Source: Clarireedia homoeocarpa (lineage: Eukaryota > Ascomycota > Leotiomycetes > Helotiales > Rutstroemiaceae). From it: 64,000 nt of DNA. The number at the start of each line of letters is the position of its first letter. Positions within the stretch are counted from its first letter, which is position 1. The position numbers and the translations under genes are program-made. Below the pieces are notes generated by a model. That model did no database searches. It was not told where the DNA came from and worked only from the letters and a program-made list of their open reading frames with translations. This document shows positions 24,308-36,127 of this stretch, one piece after another. The stretch spans positions 349,907 through 413,906 of the forward strand of contig LNKV01000044.1 of assembly GCA_001465935.1 (NCBI GenBank), given 5' to 3'.

Positions 24308-25051
24308 TTGGCATATAAGAGAGACAACGAATGCCGATCAATTCTCAACACGTATCGCGGTCGGCAAGCAAGCGATGCCAAATCCAGGCTAGTAGTACGA
24401 AACAGAACTATCTGGGGGAAGATTGCACGCGCTGATGGAGGATATGATTGGGCAATTGTCGATTTTAAAAAGCTGGTTGAGAGGGAAAAGAAGATGAAGA
24501 TTACTGAAGATATTCCTGCTGGAGCGGACATGATATATGAGGTGTCGGCCGACATGAGTGTGGTCTTAGAGCCAGCGACTGTGAAGCCGGGCGACACGAT
24601 GGGGAGAGGACAAACGGTTGCTCATGGGGAAACAAAAATGGCCGTTCCAAGGATGTATTCATCCGCTGACCAGGTGGATGGGAGTATGTCGCTGCTCGGG
24701 CAGAGCGAGGACCTGACTGGAAATGATAAGCCTACGAGATGCATATCGACCGAGGGAATTGATGATGTAGCTCGGAGGTTTATCATGAATGAACTCCCGC
24801 CGGTGATCATCAGGGTTGCAACTAAGCCTGTGAACGTGATGACCGACGAAACCAGTGCAGCGTCTTCCTCTTCTACACAAACCGAACCACACCCTACAGA
24901 TGCCTCTATTACTACCCTCATCTCAACAACGCCCAACCCTCAAAGAAATATTGTATTTCCTGAAGCTATGCTAGAAATAACACCTCAGCGCAAACCAGTC
25001 ACAGTCCCCACTTTGACAATCATGTCAATGGAAGCTATTAGGAGGACTTGA
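24308..25051 (+). CDS. Unrecognised hypothetical protein, N-terminus uncertain
   Basis: A 247-codon open frame with even amino-acid use, ending at 25051. I do not recognise it. The first 70 residues are basic and ordered-looking (NTYRGRQASDAKSRLVVRN, WGKIARADGGYDWAIVDFKK); the rest is Thr/Ser/Pro-rich and probably disordered. The frame has no ATG until about residue 63 and a TGA upstream at 24281-24283. A start at 24212 (ATGTCATATCAG) joined through a putative 37 nt intron (24259-24295, GTTTCT donor, CTGAC branch, AAAG end) keeps phase, but the donor is weak. It could also be a fragment of a longer gene. Confidence 0.4.
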   Translation: MAYKRDNECRSILNTYRGRQASDAKSRLVVRNRTIWGKIARADGGYDWAIVDFKKLVEREKKMKITEDIPAGADMIYEVSADMSVVLEPATVKPGDTMGRGQTVAHGETKMAVPRMYSSADQVDGSMSLLGQSEDLTGNDKPTRCISTEGIDDVARRFIMNELPPVIIRVATKPVNVMTDETSAASSSSTQTEPHPTDASITTLISTTPNPQRNIVFPEAMLEITPQRKPVTVPTLTIMSMEAIRRT

Positions 25052-25973
25052 GCACATGGCCTGGGCATTAAGGTACCTACAAACTTTAAGGAAGATCTCT
25101 GAACGACATTTGGTAACGAATTTCCAACGTGCGAAGAGAATGAATATATATCTTACCACTCTTGCCTGCATGCGAAACCCTTCAGAGGAAGACTAGGACC
25201 ATAATTACACAGAGTGGCTACTGTCACAACTCTGGTCTTATCTTAAATCATGGTGTCAACGCCTAGAGATAGAGTGAAGGCGGCATGTACTCATCACAAT
25301 ATTTGCCCAAGAAGATGGTCGTTGCTATTTTGCTTTATAAAGATCTTAATAGCTTACATTAACATTGATCTGTTTCAAGACGCAAATTTCTCTGCCAATG
25401 TTTTATTTCATTGTATCAGTGATTATCTTCTCCTCCCAACTCGTACCCACACTCGTATTGACATTTTGCCCATATTTTCTTATGGATACTTCCTCTTCGT
25501 CACTCGTCTATAGAAACATGTAAGTAATCTCGTCAATCCCCGCTCAAAATGGCTGGAGAATCAGAGCCAAAAGTTATCAAATTACCCCGTTTTTTTCTGC
25601 AGCCTTCGCCCCGGCGAGGGGGATAGACTCTTACCCAGATTGGTGCTAGAAAAGATGACGAATAGCCAGCTAGTCTACAAGTCAGAACCTCAAACATCAA
25701 GACAACTCCTTTGAAAATTTGTCAGGGGTTTCGATGCTAAAATAAGTAATAAGTTAACTATAAAGTCAATAATCCTTTTGAGATAATGGACTTCACATAG
25801 CATTAACTTCACAAGCATCATCGATCGGAGTTTGATAGAGCAAGACATCGAAAATATCAGAGACTCACATGCGCTCGAACACGAAAAGAAAGTATTTAAG
25901 ATGAAAGATGCCGTGAAATAGAGCAAACGAGAGATTTCTTAGAGCGTTATTTGTAGGGTGTACAGCCTATCTG
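25052..25973. other. Intergenic 0.9 kb
   Basis: Nothing supported; short AT-rich open frames only. Confidence 0.45.
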
Positions 25974-27040
25974 TCAACCTCGGGCTTCCACAACAACCTT
26001 ATCCAGTGCTCTCCAAGCTTCCTCGACAACATTCAGTTCGGAGTCGCCAAGGAATAAGGGCATATCCCAGGCATGATTCTTTCCTTGTGCAGTAAACAAT
26101 TGTGCGTTCTCGGAGCCTGGGTATAGATCAGCAAGTCTCCACTTACCATGAGTAGACAAACTCACCTGCAATATCAACAAACTTCCTCGAAATATAATAC
26201 GGTACCACTTCATCCAGATCGCCATGCACGAGGATCGTCTTCCTAAATTCTTTCAAGGCGCTGCTTCCTCAGCCAGGATCATCATCCCCCTACAGTTCGG
26301 GCAATTTGTTCTCCTGCACTAGCCACCGTATAACTATGGACGATCGTCGACATCTCCTGCTGGTGCTGGCTCCCATTGGGGATTATGGGAATAGTCTGGA
26401 GAAGTGATGTGACGTCGAAGGCTGGTGGACCTGGAGGCGTTGAGCCAGCAGTGGCTGGGCCTCCAAAGTAGTGTTCGAATCGGATTTTTAAGAATGGTGA
26501 TGGACCAATGACTTTGCTGCTAGAGAAGAATGGGTCATGACAAGTTGGTGTACCGTAGTAGCTGAAAACTGCCACTGGAGGAGGTTGCAAATGTGGCTTC
26601 GCGATGAAGGATAAGTAACCCCCTACAGGTTTTTAGCTTGACGTCTCTAAAGCGTGTGCCGGGTAGATATACCTGCGCTTGCTCCAATAAGTATAAATGG
26701 TTCTCTTGTTGAATTCAGGTGCCGTTAAGAGCTCCGTTCGGAGGAAGTCGTAGGCTGTAATAACATCCTCTAACATATCCTGAGCACTTGCTTGTGGCAT
26801 TAGACGACAATCTGCACTAAAGAGAGGCCTTCCCCGAATCATGCATGCATGTACTACGTGTGTAGGAAGCATTTCTCGATCAAATGCCACAAGACCACCT
26901 CCATGAAGATACAATACTGCGGTAGACCATGGCTCCTCAGAAGCAGTTGGAAAATAAGCGCCAGCCAATCTTTTTAAAAATGCGAGTTGCCTTAGAAACC
27001 ATTTTGCAATTACTTGGCATTCGATGGCGAAAACCGCAGT
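25974..27040 (-). pseudogene. Alpha/beta-hydrolase (HSL/esterase-like), broken
   Basis: Reading leftwards, an alpha/beta-hydrolase fold-3 protein is visible but not in one frame. The oxyanion motif LYLHGGGLVAFD lies near 26900. A one-base shift near 26715 separates EFNKRT from PFILIGASAG, the nucleophile elbow, which continues across a 60-odd nt intron to GYLSFIAKPHLQPPP. A second shift with an in-frame TGA near 26270 precedes KTILVHGDLDEVVPYYISRK, the catalytic Asp region. After a further intron the His segment GKNHAWDMPLFLGD and the stop at 25974 follow. All three catalytic residues are still readable, so decay is recent or partly sequencing error. The 5' end is not clear. Confidence 0.68.
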
Positions 27041-27593
27041 GCGTTGGAGAGCTTATAGTTATATATCTTACTACATGGTAAGATGATCAAAGGTGGATCT
27101 GATTAGAGCTGTCTGTCCCCTTTTATCCCGCTTATTTACCAATGGATGATAAGATAAACCTACCTACACTATTGGACCCAAAAAGAGATAACTTCCTCTT
27201 AATGCATGTCTATTCGCAACGCACTGGTTGAAGCAGTACCATCAAGTTGTCGATGTGAGCGAGATAGGGATGTGTATTGCCAAAATGTGTCCGAAAATTT
27301 GTAGGTGTAGGTCGCCAACTTAACAGTTGAGACATCAAAAGCAATTGTGGTCCAACATCTACCTTTCTCTTAAGAGGTACCGACATAAATTGCAAAAATA
27401 CTATCTGCCGCAACAATTGCTGGGTTTGAGGATAGTCGTAACCTTACCGAAGACCTCGGTTCGATGGTCGCTCAGACAGTCCATCAATATGATCGACGCA
27501 ACGACCATATAAGACCATATAATTTTGCAATCCATGGTCTAATTTATTAACACTAATCACTACCGGAATTAACAATATATCAAGCCAGAAACA
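27041..27593. other. Intergenic, divergent spacer
   Basis: Between the broken hydrolase and the CoA-transferase gene. Nothing else supported. Confidence 0.45.
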
Positions 27594-28868
27594 ATGGCAG
27601 GTCCACCTCCATTGAAAGATATTCGCGTCCTAGAGCTCGCAGGTCTGGCACCAGGTGGGACTCCGCATTTCCCCAGATTTCACCACCTTCTCCACTAACA
27701 ACACAATTCAGGACCCTTCGCAGGTCTACTACTTGCAGATAATGGAGCATCAGTCCTGCGAATCGACCGCGCAATTTCCAATCTTACACATTCCAGCTCA
27801 ATTCCGCCACCCACTCCCGATCTCCTTACCCGACACAAATCCTCCATTGCTGTAGACCTCAAGTCGCCAGCAGGACTTGACTTCATAAAGTCTCTTGTCC
27901 CTCATACAGATATAATCATCGATCCATTCAGACCTGGGGTGCTAGAAAAGCTGGGGTTGTCCCCTGATGTACTTCTGGAGCTCAATCCACGCGTCATTCT
28001 TGCTCGCATGACTGGTTTCCGACGCGATGGAAAGTATAAGGACATGGCGGGACATGATATAAATTATATAGCAGTTTCGGGAGCCCTCTCACTTCTAGGA
28101 CGGAAAGGCGACAAGCCCCTTCCGCCAGCAAATATTCTTGGAGATTTTGCAGGTGGTGGAGCTACTCTGTTCCAGGGTATATTACTGGCACTGCTTGCGA
28201 GAGAAAAGAGTGGACGGGGCCAGGTAGTTGAGGCAAATATGGTGGATGGTAGTTCATACCTTGCGACGTTTCCAAGGTTACTGACAAAGACACCTATGTG
28301 GAATAAGCCCAGAGGTGAGAACACTTTAGATTCAGGTTGTCCATATTATGACACATACGAAACAAGAGATGGAAAATACATGGCAGTTGGAGCGCTGGAG
28401 CCTCAGTTCTTCAAGGAACTGGTCCAAGGCTTAAATCTCGAGGGACAGGGGCTTGAGAAGACAAGAGAAGACAGAGATACATGGCCAGCGATGAAAGAGA
28501 AATTTACGAAACTATTCAAGGAGAAAACAAGATCAGAGTGGGAAGCGATCTTTGATGGAACTGATGCTTGCTGCACACCCGTTCTTCATTACGACGAACT
28601 CGAAAACGATTCTAGCAGAGAAGGAGACCAACGACCATCAGTGACGCTAAGAGATACACCATCTCTTGCGGTTTCTCAAAATGCTAGGAATAAGGACCCT
28701 TCACTTGGTCAAGGGCCCGGTGTTGAGGGTAAGAGCTACTGGGCGATGCCACTCTATCCTGGAGAGGGCGGAGAAGCAGCCCTCAAACGATGGCTTAACT
28801 GGACACGAGGCAAAGATTATGACGTCGAGGAAGGCGGTTTAGTAGGGAAGAGACATTCGAAGCTATGA
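27594..28868 (+). CDS. CoA-transferase family III / alpha-methylacyl-CoA racemase, peroxisomal
   Basis: Two exons (27594-27654, 27712-28868) give 405 aa of the CaiB/BaiF family. The N-terminal [21 protein letters not shown] spans the intron and forms the nucleotide-like binding strand; [20 protein letters not shown] and [10 protein letters not shown] are the racemase core, with the catalytic Asp in GDFAGGG and His in AGHDINY. The protein ends in Ser-Lys-Leu, a canonical PTS1, so it should act in the peroxisome, racemising 2-methyl branched acyl-CoAs for beta-oxidation. Size and ordering match AMACR better than formyl-CoA transferases. Confidence 0.9.
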
Positions 28869-31265
28869 TTGATCATTAATATTAATTCCCTCCCCGGACC
28901 TTCGTTGGCACCCCTTTCTAAAACGCCATCAAACAAATTCTATACCTCATCAAACAAATTCAGTGCCGTCAACCTGAATCCCTCCCCATTAATATCCCTG
29001 CACGGCTCAAAGTTGTGTCCCTGAACGGAAACCATACATAACTCCACCAATGTTATCACCCGAAACGAACGCCGAACGCTTCTGGAAGACACGATTATCA
29101 ACTAAGCAATGCAACTAGTAATCGAGAATCAGGAACTGTTTCCCAAACGCTATAGTGACAAAGCTTACAATTGAAAGAATCAGGTCAGATCATGAAACAA
29201 TTATCGGGTTCGACGAGCATTGAAGGGCTTGGTGGTGGATTCGGAGGAGGAGAAGGTGGATCTCCTCTCGACATGTTTGTAGTCAAAGAAGACTCCACCA
29301 TGGAGGGCGGATCCGCTCGACGACGCGGGGTTCTAAGAAGGGGCGGAGCAACAAAAGAAGGTCGAGACCTCTTGCCTTGTTCCGGATGCTGAGACGGTGC
29401 AGAGTAGAGCTTTACTTGAGTGATAGGCATTTTCAAATATGCAATGTATGTTGAAACGGGTGAGACTGGCGAATATCAGGGAAGGAAAAAGACCAAGACT
29501 TGGATTATCTCAGTCATGTATGTCCCGGATCGATTAACAGTGAACGGTATCAGCTAATCGTAGAATTTCCTGAAATCTGGTGGCCAAAAAGCGAGCGTAT
29601 CTAAATCTGAGTGTGGACAAGGTCAAGCCACGATTCGGAGAATTAGAATAACAGAAAGCTGAAAAGATCTACGTCCAGAAGAGTGCATCCTCCGATTTCT
29701 GAACCCTTCCATGGTACTTTAAATATCCCACTGATTTCCTCTTCTGGCATTCTACTATTATCTTCTCTCATTCGGAAGAACAGAACCACCCCAACGCCTA
29801 TGCACTGTCTATGCCTCCCCTTTCCGTTCTTGCCTTCCCGTCATACATCTAACTAGCCAAACATATCTTGTCTCTAATACTTACTTACATACATGTAAGA
29901 CTTGACCTTCTTTCCCGCCCGAGGAAGGCCCGTGGCGCCTCACTCCCAGGGCAAGAAGCCGCACGTCGAGAGCCATCTCTTGGCTCACTCTTCTCCAACT
30001 CATCTGTCCGAAACTTACTTCTCTCAACGGCAAAAAGCAATGAAAAAGCAAGAGCCAAACATCCGTCACACCCACCCTCAAGCGGTCAACCCGGGGCGGT
30101 CCAAAAAACAACATGCCAACCAGTGAGTTGATCGAAGCCCGAGCCTCAAACCCAAATGAAATGTGAAAAGCGACAAATCACAAATCGGCAATCTCAATTA
30201 AATCGCATACCGACATCGGCAGTGTGCATGTCACACTTCATTGTGTTCGTTCCAGAGTATTCATCATGAAATGCCTGACTGCATGCATGAAAAGTAAAAT
30301 TTGGTTAGGAGACAAGAATTAAGCCAACCAACGTGGGAGTAAGTTATAAAATTACAGGTATGTAAGGCAATCTAATGCAAACGCCCAACCAAAGCAAAAC
30401 AAATGAAAGAGAGAAAGCAAAAAAGAAATGTCGCAAAGGTTAAAAATCCCGCCAGTAGATTCGGTCCAGGGGTGCAACGTGCGTAGCCGGGATCCAGTAG
30501 GACGTTTTTATGGCGCGCCCTTGAGCCCGGCCAGTCGATGGGCAGGGTGTTACGTGCCACGTAAACGGTCGGTGAAGGAGAGAGGCGGTGGAGATTGCGT
30601 AAGGGAAGGGAGAGGCGGGAGAACGACCGTTGCACTTGCAAGGCAATCGACCTTCTTATTTTGCTAATCAGATCTGGCGTTACAGTGACGTACAGAGATC
30701 TGCGGGACTCAGGTAGCACAGCAAGTGCCTCCTCGAATCGAATGTGAAGCCGGCCTTGCAGAAAATAATAGAGTGGTCTCGAACGCCTCACGGAAAAGGG
30801 AGAAAGAAGAAAAGCAAATAAAAAATTTCGTCACTTGTGAAAAGTGGTCTGAGTTCTGTTTGTCTTGATACTTTAGGGCTCCCAGTGATATCTTCTCTTT
30901 CCTCTGCAATGTCTAGATATGTCTCGATTCGTAGGCACATACTATTAAGGCTTGAGAAATGAAAATAAATAGGTTACAATTCTTCGCTGTCAAAACAAAA
31001 CACACCGTTCGTTCGCCTTATGCTTGCGGACCAAATCGAGTCCAACTTCCCCTACTGTCCGTCATTCGTCTTCATCCCCTGCGTTTGTATGTTCCACGTC
31101 ATTATGCTTAACAATGAAGAGTAGGTATCAAAATGTAGTCGTGAGATAGAGGAAATGTATGGTGAGAGAGTTGCGGTGAGTGATCTTCTAAAAACCTTCC
31201 CCGCGGGTCCCCAACTCAAATTGTCGGTTCGGAAGGGTTCTTGCGTTTGATATCCGGCCAGGGGC
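28869..31265. other. Convergent intergenic region, 2.4 kb
   Basis: Lies between the 3' ends of the CoA-transferase and VPS1 genes. A GC-rich patch at 30460-30620 is open on both strands but has no ATG-initiated frame of note. One small candidate ORF is listed separately. Confidence 0.45.
29185..29430 (-). CDS. Possible small Pro/Arg-rich protein
   Basis: An 81-codon ATG frame, rich in Pro, Ser and Arg (RTPRRRADPPSM, PPSPPPNPPPSPSM). The opposite strand reads Gly-rich through the same bases, so this may be compositional. No domain recognised. Confidence 0.18.
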   Translation of the reverse strand: MPITQVKLYSAPSQHPEQGKRSRPSFVAPPLLRTPRRRADPPSMVESSLTTNMSRGDPPSPPPNPPPSPSMLVEPDNCFMI

Positions 31266-33620
31266 TTATTGGACCTGACTAACGATTTCGCTCGCCCGCG
31301 AAAGGGATTCAACCATTTGTTGGCATTCCTTCCTTCGCCTCACGGTGTAGTCACTTTCTTTGAGCAGCTCATCTAGTGTATCAGTTCTATACATGTTCTC
31401 GAGCAGTTCTCGTTGCATTTCATCCTTGGTGTATCTATTTGTGGTCAGCTGTATTGTTTCCCACAGAAAATGTACGGGAGACTCACTGAACAAGGTTAAG
31501 CATAATTGCTTTTGGTACCATGTCAATCATGGTTCGTTTCACAATGTTATAGTATGAGTTGATGAGAAGTTCTCCAAGATGTTAGTAGTGATGCTTGCTT
31601 GGACCGAACAATCACTTACTAATAATTTCGACTTCAGTTCCCTCTCTTTCGGATAGAGTTCCGGAGGCCTTGAGAATCGGTGGTGGAGCTTCCATTGCAG
31701 CCATCTTCTTCTTGTTCTTAGATGCGAAGAAACTTCCAAAGAAACCTCCATTCTGTCCATCTCCCATAGGATCGAGAGTTGGGCTTGCGGTGCGCGCAGG
31801 TGTCCCTGGGATTGGCTTTCCGGTCTTGGGGTCGACTTGAACGGGCTTTGTTGCGTTATGTCGCTCATTTACGATAGCCATTGCCTAAGAAGGATGTTAG
31901 CTTCATTTCGTTCAGCGATAAATAGTAGACCTACTCTGTGACCGTTGAGGAAATCAGGATGGCCAGTATTGATGTAACATGATTCCATCGCTACCAAGTC
32001 CTTAACCAGCTTATTGGCCGGTTCCATAGCCTTCTTGAAAAACGAAATAACAACTTGATGGAACTTCTCCTTGAGTGATGGATATCGACGGAACAGCTGC
32101 TTGGCGAGTAGCTGGTTGAGAATCCGAACAAGCTCGTCATATACCAACGAGGCACACTTCAAACTTGGCTCTTCCAGGCGCTTGATTTGCTGTTTGACGA
32201 TAAGTTCGAATGCTGTAGTCCCCACGAACAGGGCTGGTGAAGACCCAGAGGAGTTGTACAAGATAGTTCTAATGTCGATATCCTTCACCTGATCGAATGG
32301 ATCCACAGCCTTGACACCATTGGCATATAACTCGTGGAAGACGAAACTGATTCTAGCACCGCCAGAAAGCTCGACACTGGACAGCTCTTGGTTGTTACCC
32401 TCCAAAACCGTCCGCCACTCATTTGTGAATTCCGTAATGATGTTCAGCACGATATTTGCGCTATTTCCGAGCATCGAATCCCCCAAACCTTGCAACTCTG
32501 TAGTGTACTTCTGTAATGAAGCCTGGATACGAGCCTTGATATCAGGGAGGGTTTGCTTGATGTGCATCATCAGGATGAGGTTTAGCTTTCGCGCCAGATA
32601 TGGTGTTCCGCAATATGAGCTCTTGTTCTTGTATGCGCGGTGATTTTCAAAGAAGTTCTTCTCATTCTCGAGCGCCGCAGTGATGGCCTTCTTGTTGTCG
32701 ATATCCCTCTGACCTCTGTTGACCACTGGTACGTAACCTAATCTCAGGGGAATAATGCGACCGGCCAGAATATCGACGACATCAGTTCCTTCGTCCATCA
32801 AATCGACCTTTGTCAAGACACCAATTGTTCTTTGCCCCTCGGGGTCGACTTCTCGCGCAAGCTTTAATCCATCAGAGTTGGCCAAATCCGTGTTAGCGCC
32901 TGTAACAGCAAGAATGATAGCATTTGGCTTGCTGATTTGCTTGAGAACCATCTCCCTAATCTGCCTCTCAATATCTCTTGGTTGATCGCCGACAGGGACT
33001 TTCGTTAACCCGGGCAAGTCGACGAGGGTAAGGGTAAGAACATTTGGAGAATATATTCGTAGGTTAATGGGTGCTGGGGAGATACCCGCATTTCGACCTG
33101 TCTTGGCTTCTGTTTCCTTGACGATCTCATCTCTGATCTTGTTGAAATCGTAGAATTTCTGTCCCGGAATGTGTAGAAACTCGCCCCACTCGTCGACATT
33201 GGCTTCTTTATCGCCCCCAGATGCTAGTTCTTCCGTATCCTTTACCCCGTTGGTTTTCACGGCAGCGGGCCGGTTGATAAGCTGCAAAACAAGTGGTCTT
33301 CTAGTAACAATACCAGTACCGCGAGGTAAACTGCGCGATGAGAGGTCAGCATATGTCTTTCATAGCGGGGGCGTACGTGGCCGACTGACAAGTCTCTACC
33401 AACTATATTTTCTAATACGGAACTCTTTCCACTAGACTGACTGCCTACCACCACGATTTGAGGAAGATCTATAGGGTTCTGTACGCCGACCGTCGTGAAG
33501 ACATCTTGAAGCTTGTTGACCAGTCTGCGAAAAGGGTTAGCTATGCGGCGCAAACAATCAGGGTTCAGGAGGTTCCAACGTTATGAGACCTGGGTCTGAG
33601 ATACCGCCTTGTGCGGCCAT
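31266..33620 (-). CDS. VPS1: Dynamin-like GTPase Vps1
   Basis: Large GTPase that severs membranes in vacuolar sorting, endocytosis and peroxisome division. Six exons (33580-33620, 33390-33524, 31935-33330, 31620-31884, 31487-31571, 31266-31434) give 696 aa. The GTPase domain shows G1 GSQSSGKSS, the [13 protein letters not shown] switch region, G3 DLPGLTKV and G4 TKVDLMD. The dynamin middle domain follows, then a Vps1-type variable insert with polyproline and KNKKK ([17 protein letters not shown] region). The C-terminal GED spans the last three exons ([32 protein letters not shown]). There is no PH or Pro-rich domain, which separates it from classical dynamin. The 41 nt first exon is inferred from [13 protein letters not shown] and phase. 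Confidence 0.94.
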
Positions 33621-34509
33621 GATCGAAGAACGGCGAGGTGGACTTTGAGAATGGAAATTTAAGCGTAATCTTCAGCGACACGGAAATCTGTATCGTTCTT
33701 GAATGTACTGTAATAGGAAAGTGGGTGAAGGAAGTTGTTTGAATGCTTCTGTCTGCTCTGATATTGATATTCTGTTGTTTAAGACAATTGACGAGGCCCA
33801 GTTCCACAAGGTGAGGCTAGTGTTAATTAAGCAAGGCCCGTGCGTCCGCGGCACTGAAGAAGGCGTGGAAGGTTGATAGAGGATCTCGCACAGCGCTTGA
33901 GTTGGAATATAATTCGACAGGAGACTCCAAGCAAGCACTTCTCTTCTGATCCTAAGCCGGTTGGTAAAGCGCTTTTCTATTTTTGATATTTGGTGAGTTT
34001 GAGTCTGGAAGTTCTTTGTTAAGTGTTGTCATTCAGGACCAATGTTGTCCAAGCAGTGAGAAGTCTCAAATTGTTACATAGAGTTAGCCGGCTTGTTTTC
34101 CGAAATAGGTGTCAATATCTCGAATCTACTCGTCCAACCATGATTTCTGGAAGCTGGTCATAATCTATACCCAGAAGTCTTGGTATATCGCCCCCGAAGA
34201 GCTTTTCTTTACCTTCTTACCATCCAAAAAGCCTGGGCCTCGTCATCATTATTACGACGCTTTGTACCAGCTCGTTAGGCACCTGAATTCTCGCTCGGCA
34301 CGTGCCGATCCCTTTCCACCCCCTAAGGTACCAGAAGCGTAGACTTTTATGGGACTGGATTACCAGGGGGCGGCAGTGATGCCCCTCTTGCTTCGGGGAT
34401 GGGATCGCAGCATGGAAATCTCTATTTGAAAATGTATACGGTGTTTTCAATGCAACATGTCTTGTTCCTGCATGACTGACGGATCAACCAGGCCAGACCC
34501 ATCTCCAAT
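33621..34509. other. Divergent spacer VPS1 / ribokinase
   Basis: About 0.9 kb carrying both promoters. No further feature recognised. Confidence 0.5.
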
Positions 34510-35622
34510 ATGGCTGCCAAGACCATTACCATAATCGGTTCCCTCAACACCGATCTTGTCACTTTGACACCACGAGTGCCAGCCGCGGGCGAGACTCTGA
34601 CCGCATCTTCATTCTCCACTGGGCCCGGTGGTAAAGGTGCCAACCAAGCTGTAGCATGCGCGCGACTCTCCCGTCCCAATCCTGCCTCATCCAAGGTGAA
34701 TGCTGGCTCCGATTCAGAGATACAAGTAAAGATGATCGGAGCTGTCGGCGACGATGAATGTGAGTGCACTCTACGCTTTGATTATTCTCTGTAATTCCTC
34801 GTGTTCCATTCTTATTGTACATGATTTGTTTGAAGTCGCTATGTTATACTTTCAAGCTACTAAACCCCCAACCCAGTCGGACCAACCCTAATCTCCTCTC
34901 TCCAATCCTCCTTGATCGATACCTCCTTAATCAACACCATCCCCCAAACATCCACCGGCGTTGCTGTGATTCTCGTCGAATCCACCACCGGCGAAAACCG
35001 GATTCTCCTCTCCCCCGGCGCAAACCACTCTCTCCTCCCCACTACCTTCAGCACCCCTTCCTCCCTCGGCAGCAACCCCATCCCCTCTCTCCTCGTCCTG
35101 CAACTCGAGATTCCCCTCCCCACCGTCCTCCAAATCCTGCGCACCGCTCACTCCTCCAAGATCCCCATCCTGCTTAACCCCGCGCCCGCCGTGCCCCTCC
35201 CGGATGACGTCTACCCCTGTATCACGCATCTGATTCTCAACGAGAGCGAAGCCGCGATCCTCAAGGGCGTTCCCATTGACTCCGTTCTAGCCGACGATTT
35301 CGACTGGCGTTCCGTTACTGCGTGGTTTTTGGAAAAGGGCGTGCGCAGCGTGATTGTCACTTTGGGTGCGAAGGGTGCGATTTTCGCCATGAAGGACGTG
35401 TATGAACATGTAGCTGCGGAGAAGGACGTCAAAGTGGTGGATACGACTGCTGCAGGTGACACATTTGTGGGCGCGTACGCGGTGGAACTAGTTAGGAATG
35501 AAGTGCAAGATGAGAAGGTTTTGTTGGAGGCGGTGGCAAAGGCATGTAAAGCAGCTGCACGCACTGTCGAGAAAGAGGGAGCTCAGAGTGCGATACCATG
35601 GGCTGATGAAGTGGAAAGATAG
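34510..35622 (+). CDS. RBK1: Ribokinase (PfkB family)
   Basis: Phosphorylates D-ribose to ribose-5-phosphate. Two exons (34510-34759, 34877-35622) encode 331 aa. The N-terminal IIGSLNTDLVT and the substrate motif TGPGGKGANQAVACARL are typical. The C-terminal signature DTTAAGDTFVGAYAV contains the catalytic Asp and anion hole. Splicing joins GDDE to FGPTLISSL in phase. Much of exon 2 (34880-35260) is strongly C-rich at third positions compared with neighbours. Adenosine kinase is less likely given GGKGANQA. Confidence 0.92.
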
Positions 35623-36127
35623 ATAAAACAGAGCTAGATGAATATAACAGAGTTGCAAATCCGCAAAATAGTGAAATTTAACTTCTTGCTACATACACTT
35701 GCTGACATTGAGGGCTTCCCCTTCGCCATGTGTGTTTCCCCAAGCACGCTACTAATTTCATCTACCGCCCTTAGTTGTCCGTCTGTCACTCATAAAATCA
35801 TCAAATATAGCGCTGTATTGTCACTATTCACATTCAATCTATGCGTATAGTAAATAGTGACTGCATAGCCAGCCTATCCATGTCTGCACCGAAAGTAGGT
35901 CGCATGCGCACTGGTAAATCAAACTCCAGCCACTGCCATCAAGGCTTGTTTCCCAAACACCGCTTCGATGCCGTCCGAATATGCAACCTGCCAGCTCTCA
36001 ACCAAGATTTCTCCGAATTCGCCGCCCCAAGTGCTGTAACGTCACTGTGATAATATAAGACAATAAAAAACCTGAGCGGAATTCGCTGATAAGACGTCTA
36101 TATGCTACCGTCCTTGTATAATCCAAA
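35623..36127. other. Convergent spacer, ribokinase / GID7
   Basis: 3' flanks of both genes; nothing else supported. Confidence 0.5.

Noticed and set aside
30372..30791. 139-codon minus-strand frame with a hydrophobic end
   Set aside because: GTG start, GC-rich patch open on both strands, no domain.
34815..35229. Several overlapping frames within ribokinase exon 2
   Set aside because: They are open only because the exon is C-rich; the ribokinase frame explains the region.
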